64,000 nucleotides of DNA from positions 2,666,001 through 2,730,000 of the forward strand of contig NZ_BLJF01000001.1 of the NCBI RefSeq assembly GCF_009932335.1. The letters are read 5' to 3'. How positions within the stretch are numbered: position 1 is the stretch's first letter; the number at the start of each line of letters is the position of its first letter. Below, piece after piece: positions 41,746 through 49,580 of the stretch. The notes under the pieces were generated by a model. It saw nothing but the letters and a program-made list of their open reading frames with translations, was not told the DNA's origin and made no database searches. The stretch is from Pseudomonas asiatica. Its GTDB lineage: Bacteria > Pseudomonadota > Gammaproteobacteria > Pseudomonadales > Pseudomonadaceae. The position numbers and the translations under genes are program-made.

Positions 41746-41930
41746 TAGCGCTTGACCAATACCTCCGCTCCATCACGTCCGGCTTTCAGCCAACCCCACC
41801 AACGCACTGCCGCCATGAACAAATCTTCATTTTGCTGGCGAGCGCCCTGATTGCGGGCGTGGCAGCCCTCTTCGCCTCTGCAGCCGCAGGCCTTCACCTT
41901 GAGGGGGCTCACTACCTTGCGTAGCATCAC
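41745..41930 (-). CDS. possible small protein next to the IS (uncertain)
   Basis: 61 codons: MMLRKVVSPLKVKACGCRGE, EGCHARNQGARQQNEDLFMA, AVRWWGWLKAGRDGAEVLVK. Two CxC/C residues and a WWGW segment are visible but no family is recognised. Its TAG stop lies exactly at the CTAG target of the IS, and because the TA is duplicated the stop survives the insertion. It could instead be a non-coding spacer between the island and mrdA. Confidence 0.3.
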   Translation of the reverse strand: MMLRKVVSPLKVKACGCRGEEGCHARNQGARQQNEDLFMAAVRWWGWLKAGRDGAEVLVKR

Positions 41931-41938
41931 CGCCCCCC

Positions 41939-41983
41939 GGGGCCGCTGCGCGGCCCATTCGCGGGCACGCCCGCTCCCACAGG
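41939..41983. repeat. REP-type element upstream of mrdA
   Basis: GGGGCCGCTGCGCGGCCCAT followed by TCGCGGGCACGCCCGCTCCC: a mini-hairpin plus a single REP half. Lies 60 bp before the PBP2 gene. Confidence 0.75.
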
Positions 41984-42040
41984 CGCGAGCCCAAAGCGCT
42001 CACACCTCACCCAGCCACACCATCAGCAGACAGAACCCCG

Positions 42041-43936
42041 ATGCCGCAACCCATACCCCTCAAGGACCACGAAAAGGAAAAGCACCTGGTCAACCGCCGG
42101 CTTCTGGCCTGCGCCGCCCTGGTCTTCAGCCTGGTCGCCGTCCTGGTGGGCCGGCTCTATGTGCTGCAGGTGCTGCAACACGACCAGCAGACCGCCGTAT
42201 CGGAAAACAACCGCGTGCACGTGCTGCCCATCGCCCCCGAGCGCGGGCTGATCTACGACCGCAACGGCGTGGTGCTGGCCGACAACAAGCCCAGCTTCGA
42301 CCTGACCATGACCCGCGAGCGGGCCGGCGGAGACACGGCCAAGGTGCTCGATACCCTGGCCCAGGTGCTGAGCCTGACCGACGACGACCGCAAGCAGTTC
42401 GACAAGGACCTGCGCCGTGGCCGCAAGCCGTTCGAGCCGGTGACCCTGATGGTCGGCCTGAGCGAAGAGCAGATCGCCCTGGTGGCGGTGAACCAGTTCC
42501 GCCTGCCAGGCCTGGAGGTGGAACCACAGTTCATCCGCGAGTACCCGCTGGCCGAGCATTTCGCCCACTCGGTGGGCTATGTGGGGCGCATCAACGAGAA
42601 AGAGGCCAAGACCCTCGACAGCACCGAATACCGGGGCACCCAGTCGATCGGCAAGACCGGCATCGAGCACTTCTACGAAAGCCAGCTGCATGGCCACGTG
42701 GGCTACGAGGAGGTCGAGACCAACGCCCAGGGCCGGGTGATGCGTGTGCTCAACCACAAGGCCCCGACCCCGGGCCAGGACATCGTCCTGACCCTGGACG
42801 CCCACCTGCAACTGGCCGCGGAAAAGGCCCTGGGCGACCGCCGCGGCTCGGTGGTGGTGCTCGACCCGGCCAATGGCGACGTGCTGGCGATGGTCAGCAA
42901 CCCCAGCTTCGACCCCAACCTGTTCGTCAAGGGCATCAGCTTCAAACAATACGCCGCCCTGCGCGATTCCATCGACCGCCCGCTGTTCAACCGCGTGCTG
43001 CGCGGCCTGTATGCCCCCGGTTCGACGGTGAAGCCGGAGGTGGCCATCGCCGGCCTCGACAGCGGCGTGATCACCCCGGGCAGCCGGGTGTTCGACCCGG
43101 GCTACTACGAGCTGCCCAACTACGACCACAAGTACCGCAACTGGAACCGCAGCGGCGATGGCTGGGTGGATATGTACACCGCCATCATGCGTTCCAACGA
43201 CACCTACTTCTATGACCTGGCGCACAAGCTGGGCATCGACCGCCTGCACGACTACATGGCCGAGTTCGGCCTGGGCCAGAAGGTGTCGCTGGACATGTTC
43301 GAGGAAGCGTCCGGGCTGATGCCGTCGGCCGAGTGGAAGCGCGCCACCCGGCGCCAGGCCTGGTTCCCGGGCGAGACGCTGATCCTGGGCATCGGCCAGG
43401 GCTACATGCAGGTCACCCCGCTGCAGCTGGCCCAGGCCACCAGCCTGCTGGCGAGCAAGGGCGTGTGGCACCGCCCGCACCTGGCCATGACCGTGGGTGG
43501 CGATGCGCCGGTGGACCCCAACCCGATGCCCAATATCGTGCTGCACGACAGGCACGCCTGGGACCAGGTCAGCCAGGGCATGCAGATGGTCATGCACGAC
43601 CCGCGCGGCATCGCCCGCGCTGCCGCGGCCGGTGCGCAATACCGGATTGCCGGCAAGAGCGGCACCGCGCAGGTGGTGGCGATTAAGCAGGGCGAACGCT
43701 ACAACCGCGACAAGACCCTGGAGCGGCACCGCGACAATGCCCTGTTCGTCGGCTTTGCCCCGGCTGATCACCCGAGTGTGGTGGTGGCGGTGATGATCGA
43801 GAACGGTGAAGCCGGCGGCCGGGTGGCAGGGCCGGTGGTGCGGGAGGTGATGGATGCCTATCTGCTGGATGAGCAGGGGCATCTGAAGCCGGAGTATGCG
43901 GGTGGGGTAGTGCCTCGGAGCGTGCCGCATGCTTGA
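42041..43936 (+). CDS. mrdA: penicillin-binding protein 2 (elongation transpeptidase)
   Basis: 631-residue class B PBP that cross-links lateral-wall peptidoglycan with RodA. One N-terminal membrane anchor (residues 20-40, LLACAALVFSLVAVLVGRLY) is followed by the pedestal domain (ERGLIYDRNGVVLADNKPSF). The transpeptidase domain has the nucleophile S328 in GSTVK, the second motif S385-N-D and the third K539-S-G-T. All three active-site motifs are intact. No rodA or mreBCD genes adjoin, so this may be a second mrdA copy outside the shape operon, as known in P. putida. Starts at 42041 (MPQPIPLKDHEKEKHLVNRR). Confidence 0.93.
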   Translation: MPQPIPLKDHEKEKHLVNRRLLACAALVFSLVAVLVGRLYVLQVLQHDQQTAVSENNRVHVLPIAPERGLIYDRNGVVLADNKPSFDLTMTRERAGGDTAKVLDTLAQVLSLTDDDRKQFDKDLRRGRKPFEPVTLMVGLSEEQIALVAVNQFRLPGLEVEPQFIREYPLAEHFAHSVGYVGRINEKEAKTLDSTEYRGTQSIGKTGIEHFYESQLHGHVGYEEVETNAQGRVMRVLNHKAPTPGQDIVLTLDAHLQLAAEKALGDRRGSVVVLDPANGDVLAMVSNPSFDPNLFVKGISFKQYAALRDSIDRPLFNRVLRGLYAPGSTVKPEVAIAGLDSGVITPGSRVFDPGYYELPNYDHKYRNWNRSGDGWVDMYTAIMRSNDTYFYDLAHKLGIDRLHDYMAEFGLGQKVSLDMFEEASGLMPSAEWKRATRRQAWFPGETLILGIGQGYMQVTPLQLAQATSLLASKGVWHRPHLAMTVGGDAPVDPNPMPNIVLHDRHAWDQVSQGMQMVMHDPRGIARAAAAGAQYRIAGKSGTAQVVAIKQGERYNRDKTLERHRDNALFVGFAPADHPSVVVAVMIENGEAGGRVAGPVVREVMDAYLLDEQGHLKPEYAGGVVPRSVPHA

Positions 43937-43968
43937 GACCGCTGGAAGCCGCTCTATGGCCTGTTCGG

Positions 43969-44060
43969 GCCTCTTCGCGGGCACGCCCGCTCCCACAGGT
44001 GCTGCGCCAACCTTGAAAGCGGCGCGATACCTGTGGGAGCGGGCGTGCCCGCGAAGAGGC
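43969..44060. repeat. perfect 31-bp REP inverted pair
   Basis: 43969-43999 and 44030-44060 are exact reverse complements (arm starting GCCTCTTCGCGGGCACGCCC) with a 30-bp spacer. Lies between convergent mrdA and the Gly-rich gene and may act as a terminator. Confidence 0.93.
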
Positions 44061-44080
44061 CGACACAGACACCCAAATTG

Positions 44081-44554
44081 CTAGTTCCGGTCGCCTCCGC
44101 GATCGTCCCCAACGTCATGCTCAGCCCCATCGTCGGCGCCATGCCCTACACCGTGGGGCTCGCCCACATCGTGATTCGCCTCATGATTGGCTTCGTGGTT
44201 GGCCTCGTGGTCGGCACCATCATCTGCACCATTGCGCCCGCTGCCATCATGCCCACCACCATCGCCACTGTGCCCGCTGCCACTGCCGCCGTGGCCACCA
44301 CCCGAGCCACCACCGCCGCTACCGCCACCTCCACCGCCATGGCCACCGCCGCCGCCACTACCACCGCCGCCACCATGGCCACCACCACTACCACCACCTC
44401 CGCCGCCATGGCCACCGCCACCACCACTACCGCCGCCGCCACCATCCTTCGCATACGCGCTGGAGGTACCGCCAATGGAGTCCGGCACCAACACGGCCGA
44501 AGCCGACAACACTGCACCGATAGCCAAAGCCAACAAGCATTTCCTGAGCATCAT
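44081..44554 (-). CDS. secreted Gly/His/Asp-rich low-complexity protein
   Basis: 157 residues. A signal peptide (MMLRKCLLALAIGAVLSASA, cleavage likely after SSAYA near 34) is followed by about 60 residues of GGGGGSGGGGGH-type repeats. A second segment repeats DHEANHEANHEANHD and HDVGEPHGVGHGADDGAEHD. Gly-Ser spacers plus His/Asp clusters suggest metal binding or an extracellular matrix/hydrogel role, by inference. GC-skewed repeat DNA makes an accidental open frame conceivable. The clear signal peptide with its own ATG ATG start and codon-periodic repeats argue for a real gene. No family name recognised. Confidence 0.7.
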   Translation of the reverse strand: MMLRKCLLALAIGAVLSASAVLVPDSIGGTSSAYAKDGGGGGSGGGGGHGGGGGGSGGGHGGGGGSGGGGGHGGGGGGSGGGGSGGGHGGSGSGHSGDGGGHDGSGRNGADDGADHEANHEANHEANHDVGEPHGVGHGADDGAEHDVGDDRGGDRN

Positions 44555-44811
44555 GATGTCTCCGCTTGGAGTAGCACCGGGTTGCACGATGAACCCTGTG
44601 ATTTCCGGCCCCCCATGGGGCGACTTGCTAACCAGCGCGGCCTTCCATCTGCAGCGGTTGAACGAGATCCTTCAGGGCCTGCCGGCCAAATATTTCGGGA
44701 TGTTTCTTGATTTTTGAGCGTAGCCACGCCGCTGCGCTTGTCACCGACCGGCCATCAGAATGGCTGGCTCGCCAAAGGCCCACTGCACCATGGCCCGGCG
44801 AGCCGGATTGC

Positions 44812-45438
44812 TCAGGATGCCGCGCGAGGCATCAGTTCATACGGGTGCTTCCACCCTGGCAACGCCTGGATTCGCGCTTTCCATGCCTCGATGTGGGTGA
44901 ACTGCGCCAACGCAATGCCAGTGTCCTCCGGCATGAACACATACCCGGCCAGCGACAGGTCAGCGATCGTCAGCCGGCCACCGACCATGAACGGTGTCTT
45001 CGCCAGGTGCGCGTCGACGATACGGTAAGCCGCCATGGCACGTTCACGCAGGAACCGGGTCACATCCGTTTCACCGGTTTTCTTCAGGCAGAAAAGAAAA
45101 CGCAGCGCCGCGTAGTAGCTGGTGAACTTATGGTTATCGAACAGCATCCAGCGCCAGATCTCGCGCTTTTCGTCTTCGTCGCGGGGGCCGAACTGCCCGG
45201 TTTTCTCCGCGAGGTAGTCGAGGATCAGCGCAGACTGGGTAAAGGATTTGCCGGCGTGTTCCAGCACCGGCACCTCGCCCTGTTCGTTCACGTCGTCGCG
45301 CCAGGCTTGTTCGCGAGTCTGGCCATTGAAGAAATCGACGAACACCGGCTGCCAGTCCTGGCCTGTGAGTTCAAGCATCAGGGCGGCCTTGTAGGCGTTA
45401 CCGGATTCGGCGAAGCAATGCAGCTTGTAGTCGGGCAT
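44812..45438 (-). CDS. glutathione S-transferase
   Basis: 208-residue soluble GST. The N-terminal thioredoxin-like domain has YKLHCFAESGNAYKAALMLE (catalytic Ser/Cys region) and GEVPVLEHAGKSFTQSALIL (cis-Pro and gamma-glutamyl binding). The C-terminal helical domain has MVGGRLTIADLSLAGYVFMP with the conserved folding Asp. The ATG at 45438 is preferred since AAGG lies eight bases upstream; an in-frame ATG 15 bases earlier is possible. Substrate unknown. Confidence 0.9.
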   Translation of the reverse strand: MPDYKLHCFAESGNAYKAALMLELTGQDWQPVFVDFFNGQTREQAWRDDVNEQGEVPVLEHAGKSFTQSALILDYLAEKTGQFGPRDEDEKREIWRWMLFDNHKFTSYYAALRFLFCLKKTGETDVTRFLRERAMAAYRIVDAHLAKTPFMVGGRLTIADLSLAGYVFMPEDTGIALAQFTHIEAWKARIQALPGWKHPYELMPRAAS

Positions 45439-45610
45439 GGGGAGAACCTTCATCCATTGAAATGATTGGGCCAGCAGCCCGAGCAGATCACGCCTGGCTG
45501 GACAGGGTCAATGCCTGTTTCCGATACGAAGGGAACTACCACCCCACCTGCGCTTTCTTAATCACTGAGTGGTTCAATTACTTGGGCTTCACGCTACTGG
45601 AGAACACACC

Positions 45611-45928
45611 ATGCGCCACCTACTCCTCGCCCCTGCGCTGCTGCTCCTGCTGCCTGCCGGTGCTGCCCTGGCTGACGTCGACGCAGGCGACGTCGCAACC
45701 TCGGCCGGTGTTTCCGCTTCGCTTTACTCGACCTTCAAGGACGACAAACGGATCATCCCGGCGCGTGACGAGCTTTCGGCCTTCGTCGCCAGCGGTGGTG
45801 CAATCCGTGGCGCCTATGTGGAGTCGGCGCTGGAACAGGCCCGCAAGGACAACCCAGGCCTGCAGGCCAATGATGAAGAGCTGGCCCGGGCCCTCCTCTC
45901 GCAGGATGACCGCATAGCCGATCATTGA
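45611..45928 (+). CDS. small exported protein, DUF2388 family
   Basis: 105 residues: a signal peptide (MRHLLLAPALLLLLPAGAAL, cleavage after ALA near 21) followed by the Pseudomonas-specific DUF2388 pattern TSAGVSASLYSTFKDDKRII, ARDELSAFVASGGAIRGAYV, ESALEQARKDNPGLQANDEE. Start chosen at 45611 where the signal peptide begins. Family function unknown; no operon partner. Confidence 0.85.
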   Translation: MRHLLLAPALLLLLPAGAALADVDAGDVATSAGVSASLYSTFKDDKRIIPARDELSAFVASGGAIRGAYVESALEQARKDNPGLQANDEELARALLSQDDRIADH

Positions 45929-45943
45929 TTGATTGAGCTAATC

Positions 45944-46051
45944 CTGCACAGGCCTCTTCGCGGGCTTGCCCGCTCCCACAAGTACTGCACAGGCATCAGA
46001 CCCGGTGCCGTCCCTGTAGGAGCGGGCAAGCCCGCGAAGAGGCCTGTGCAG
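45944..46051. repeat. REP inverted pair
   Basis: CTGCACAGGCCTCTTCGCGG (45944 on) and its near-perfect reverse complement ending at 46051, about 35 bp apart. It separates convergent DUF2388 and glcC genes. Confidence 0.9.
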
Positions 46052-46059
46052 GCATACAT

Positions 46060-46824
46060 TCACCCCCAGCCATCCATGCGCATGGTAGCCCTTACCAGCC
46101 GCTGCTCTTCCTGCTCGATCTCCCGCAAACTGTCGCGGATCCCGTTGATATGCTCGCGCGCCGCGCGCTGCGCCTGCTCGGGCAACTGCTCCATCACCGC
46201 GTGATACAACCGCGCATGCTGGCGGTCGATCTGGCGCTTCTGCGCCGGCCGGCAATACAAGTTGTTGACCGAGGCGAACACCGTGCTCAAGGTCAGGTCA
46301 CTGAGCGATTGCAAGGTATGCACCAGCACCGGGTTGTGCGAAGCCTCGCTGATCGCCCTGTGAAAGGCATGGTCGCGGCGGGCATGTTCACGGGCATCCA
46401 TCGCTTCTGGGGCTTCGTGCGCAGCCAGCATTTCTTCATAACGCCGGCGGATCAACAAACGGTCGACCTCGGTGGCCCGCAGTGCCGCCAGGCGCGCCGA
46501 CTCGGCTTCCAGCAACGCCCGCACTTCCAGCAGGTCGAACAGCGTGCGCGGCTGCGAGCCGAACAGGTGCATCAACGGCGTGGCACCCGCATGGCCCGTC
46601 AGGTCGGCGACGAACGAGCCGCGCCCCTGCTCGGTGTCGATGATGCCGCGCCCGCGCAGGATGCGCAGGCCCTCACGCAGCGCCGAGCGCGAGCAGCCCA
46701 GCTTGTCCACCAGGCGCCGCTCCGACGGCAGGGCCTGGCCCACCTTGAGCACGCCTTCGACGATCAGCCGCTCGACCCGTTCGGCCACCTGGTCGGCGAC
46801 CTTGGCCTTGCCTTCAGTACCCAC
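46060..46824 (-). CDS. glcC: GlcC, FadR-type GntR regulator of glycolate use
   Basis: 254-residue transcription factor: the winged HTH at 5-75 (VADQVAERVERLIVEGVLKV, GQALPSERRLVDKLGCSRSA, LREGLRILRGRGIIDTEQGR) and an FCD effector domain with the His/Asp metal-ligand pattern in HARRDHAFHRAISEASHNPV. I set the start at the GTG (46824) because AGGAGGG lies directly before it; longer frames have no ribosome site. Divergent from glcDEFG with TGGTAGGACCA operators between. Family knowledge: GlcC activates glc genes in response to glycolate. Confidence 0.9.
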   Translation of the reverse strand: MGTEGKAKVADQVAERVERLIVEGVLKVGQALPSERRLVDKLGCSRSALREGLRILRGRGIIDTEQGRGSFVADLTGHAGATPLMHLFGSQPRTLFDLLEVRALLEAESARLAALRATEVDRLLIRRRYEEMLAAHEAPEAMDAREHARRDHAFHRAISEASHNPVLVHTLQSLSDLTLSTVFASVNNLYCRPAQKRQIDRQHARLYHAVMEQLPEQAQRAAREHINGIRDSLREIEQEEQRLVRATMRMDGWG

Positions 46825-46839
46825 TGCGTACCCTCCTGC

Positions 46840-46928
46840 TGGTAGGACCACTTCGACCACCTGCTTCAATCTAGCCGGGCAAAGCCGTCAATAACCAGTA
46901 CCCGTCGCAAAAACTGGTAGGACCAGTT
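46840..46928. promoter_or_regulatory. two GlcC operator candidates (TGGTAGGACCA)
   Basis: TGGTAGGACCA occurs at 46840-46850 and 46915-46925. The second copy extends to a perfect inverted repeat AACTGGT-AGG-ACCAGTT (46912-46928). The pattern equals the FadR-subfamily consensus TNGTNNNACNA. The first copy lies 16 bp upstream of the glcC start, the second about 95 bp before glcD, 75 bp apart. Confidence 0.8.
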
Positions 46929-47019
46929 CACCCCGTGCTCGACCGCGGCGGCTGCCACGCGCAGGCTGCAAGGGTGAGCGCTTTGCCAACAACAACAAAA
47001 ACCGTTGCCGAGTGAGCCG

Positions 47020-48519
47020 ATGAATATCCTGTATGACGAACGCGTCGATGGCGCGCTGCCCGACGTGGACCAGGGGGCGCTGCTGCAAGCGCTGCGCGCT
47101 GCCCTGCCGGACCTCGAGATCCTGCACCGCGAGGAAGACCTCAAGCCCTATGAATGCGACGGCCTCTCAGCCTACCGCACGGTGCCGCTGCTGGTGGTGC
47201 TGCCCGAGCGCCTGGAGCAGGTGCAGGCGCTGCTCAGGCTTTGCCACCAGCGTGGCATGCCGGTGGTGGCACGCGGCGCCGGTACCGGCCTGTCGGGCGG
47301 CGCCCTGCCACTGGCCAAAGGCATCCTGCTGGTGATGGCGCGGTTCAACCGCATTCTCGAAGTCAACCCGCAGGGCCGCTTCGCCCGTGTGCAGCCCGGC
47401 GTGCGCAACCTGGCCATCTCCCAGGCGGCCGCGCCCTACGGCCTGTACTATGCGCCGGACCCGTCCTCGCAGATAGCCTGCTCCATCGGCGGCAATGTCG
47501 CGGAGAATGCCGGTGGCGTGCACTGCCTGAAGTACGGCCTGACCGTGCACAACCTGCTCAAGGTGGAAATCCTCACGGTCGAGGGCGAACGCCTGACCCT
47601 TGGCAGCGATGCCCTGGACAGCCCCGGTTTCGACCTGCTGGCACTGTTCACCGGCTCCGAAGGCATGCTCGGCATCGTCACCGAAGTCACCGTCAAGCTG
47701 CTGCCCAAGCCCCAGGTGGCACGGGTGCTGCTGGCCAGCTTCGACAGCGTCGAGGACGCCGGCCGGGCAGTGGCCGAGATCATCGCTGCCGGGATCATCC
47801 CCGGCGGCCTGGAGATGATGGACAACCTGGCGATCCGCGCTGCCGAGGACTTCATCCACGCCGGCTACCCGGTTGACGCTGCGGCCATCCTGCTGTGCGA
47901 ACTGGATGGCGTCGAAGCCGATGTGCACGATGACTGCGAACGGGTCGCCGCCGTGCTGGCCCAGGCCGGTGCGCGTGATGTGCGGCTGGCCTGCGACGAG
48001 GCCGAGCGCGTGCGCTTCTGGGCCGGGCGCAAGAACGCCTTCCCGGCGGTGGGGCGCATCTCCCCGGACTACTACTGCATGGACGGCACCATCCCGCGCC
48101 GCGAACTGCCACGGGTGCTCAAGGGCATCAGCGACCTGTCCGCCGAATACGGCCTGCGCGTGGCCAACGTGTTCCATGCCGGCGACGGCAACATGCACCC
48201 GCTGATCCTGTTCGATGCCAACCTGCCAGGCGAGCTGGAACGTGCCGAAGCCATCGGCGGCAAGATCCTCGAGCTGTGCGTGGCCGTAGGCGGCAGCATC
48301 ACCGGCGAACACGGCGTGGGGCGCGAGAAGATCAACCAGATGTGCGCACAGTTCAACAGCGACGAAATCACCCTGTTCCATGCGATCAAGGCCGCCTTCG
48401 ACCCGCAAGGCCTGCTCAACCCCGGCAAGAACATCCCCACCCTGCACCGCTGCGCCGAATTTGGCGCCATGCACGTGCACCATGGGCAACTGCCCTTTCC
48501 CGAACTGGAGCGTTTCTGA
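47020..48519 (+). CDS. glcD: glycolate oxidase subunit GlcD (FAD)
   Basis: 499-residue FAD-linked oxidase that oxidises glycolate to glyoxylate with GlcE and GlcF at the membrane. The PCMH FAD domain has VVARGAGTGLSGGALPLAKG, VQPGVRNLAISQAAAPYGLY, and CSIGGNVAENAGGVHCLKYG. The C-terminal cap has VFHAGDGNMHPLILFDANLP and GSITGEHGVGREKINQMCAQ with the conserved metal/flavin residues. Start ATG 47020. First gene of glcDEFG with overlapping stops and starts downstream (TGATG to glcE). Confidence 0.95.
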   Translation: MNILYDERVDGALPDVDQGALLQALRAALPDLEILHREEDLKPYECDGLSAYRTVPLLVVLPERLEQVQALLRLCHQRGMPVVARGAGTGLSGGALPLAKGILLVMARFNRILEVNPQGRFARVQPGVRNLAISQAAAPYGLYYAPDPSSQIACSIGGNVAENAGGVHCLKYGLTVHNLLKVEILTVEGERLTLGSDALDSPGFDLLALFTGSEGMLGIVTEVTVKLLPKPQVARVLLASFDSVEDAGRAVAEIIAAGIIPGGLEMMDNLAIRAAEDFIHAGYPVDAAAILLCELDGVEADVHDDCERVAAVLAQAGARDVRLACDEAERVRFWAGRKNAFPAVGRISPDYYCMDGTIPRRELPRVLKGISDLSAEYGLRVANVFHAGDGNMHPLILFDANLPGELERAEAIGGKILELCVAVGGSITGEHGVGREKINQMCAQFNSDEITLFHAIKAAFDPQGLLNPGKNIPTLHRCAEFGAMHVHHGQLPFPELERF

Positions 48520-49571
48520 TGAGCATGGACCGCGACATCAGCCAGGCCCTGCTGGAGCAGGTCAACCAGGCGCTGAACCAGGCCACGCCGCTGCGTATCC
48601 AGGGTGGCAACAGCAAGGCCATGCTCGGCTGCCCGGTGGCCGGCGAGGTACTCGACACCCGCAGCCACCGCGGCATCGTCAGCTACGACCCGACCGAGCT
48701 GGTGCTGACTGCCCGCGCCGGCACGCCGCTGCGCGAGATCGAGGCAGCGCTGCACGAGGCTGGCCAGATGCTGCCCTGCGAACCACCGCACCTGGGCCCC
48801 GACGCCACCCTGGGTGGCATGGTCGCGGCCGGGCTGTCCGGCCCAAGGCGGCCGTGGGCCGGGTCGGTGCGCGACTATGTGCTGGGCACGCGGGTGATCA
48901 CCGGCCACGGCAAGCTGTTGCGCTTTGGTGGCGAAGTGATGAAGAACGTTGCCGGCTACGACGTGTCGCGGCTGATGGCGGGCAGCTTCGGCTGCCTCGG
49001 GCTGCTGACCGAGGTGTCGCTGAAAGTGCTGCCCCGCCCGCGCCAGTGCCTCAGCCTGCGCCTGCCGATGGGCCGCCACCAGGCGCTGGCGGAGCTGGCC
49101 GAATGGGGCCAGCAGCCGCTGCCGATCAGTGCGGCCTGCCATGACAGTGACGCGCTGTACCTGCGCCTTGAAGGCGGCGAAGGCTCGGTGCAGTCGGCAC
49201 GCCAGCGTCTGGGCGGCGAGGCACTGGACAGCAGCTTCTGGAGCGACCTGCGCGAGCAGCGCCTGGCGTTCTTTGCCGGCCCCGCGCCGCTGTGGCGCTT
49301 GTCCGTGCCCAACACCACCGGCGAGCTGGATTTGCCCGGCCAGCAGCTGATCGACTGGGGTGGCGCGCAGCGCTGGCTCAAGTCCACGGCACCGGCGCAA
49401 CACATCCGCGAGCAGGTCGCCAAGGTTGGTGGCCACGCCACCTGCCATGCCCCTGGCGCTGCCAGCAGCCCACCGCTGCCTGCCGCGCTGATGCGCTACC
49501 ACCGAGCGCTCAAGCAGCAACTCGACCCCCAGGGTGTGTTCAACCCTGGCCGCCTGTACCCGGACCTGTGA
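48519..49571 (+). CDS. glcE: glycolate oxidase subunit GlcE (FAD-binding)
   Basis: 350-residue second FAD subunit: GTPLREIEAALHEAGQMLPC, LGPDATLGGMVAAGLSGPRR and NVAGYDVSRLMAGSFGCLGL are the PCMH FAD signatures, shorter than GlcD because the cap is reduced. Its ATG shares a base with the glcD stop and it is followed nine bases later by glcF. The C-terminus LDPQGVFNPGRLYPDL is typical. Confidence 0.95.
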   Translation: MSMDRDISQALLEQVNQALNQATPLRIQGGNSKAMLGCPVAGEVLDTRSHRGIVSYDPTELVLTARAGTPLREIEAALHEAGQMLPCEPPHLGPDATLGGMVAAGLSGPRRPWAGSVRDYVLGTRVITGHGKLLRFGGEVMKNVAGYDVSRLMAGSFGCLGLLTEVSLKVLPRPRQCLSLRLPMGRHQALAELAEWGQQPLPISAACHDSDALYLRLEGGEGSVQSARQRLGGEALDSSFWSDLREQRLAFFAGPAPLWRLSVPNTTGELDLPGQQLIDWGGAQRWLKSTAPAQHIREQVAKVGGHATCHAPGAASSPPLPAALMRYHRALKQQLDPQGVFNPGRLYPDL

Positions 49572-49580
49572 GGCCAGACC

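Noticed and set aside
42023..43996. Long minus-strand open frame opposite mrdA (657 codons)
   Set aside because: It is the antisense of a clear PBP2 with all three active-site motifs; Ala/Gly/His-rich translation without motifs is a GC-bias shadow.
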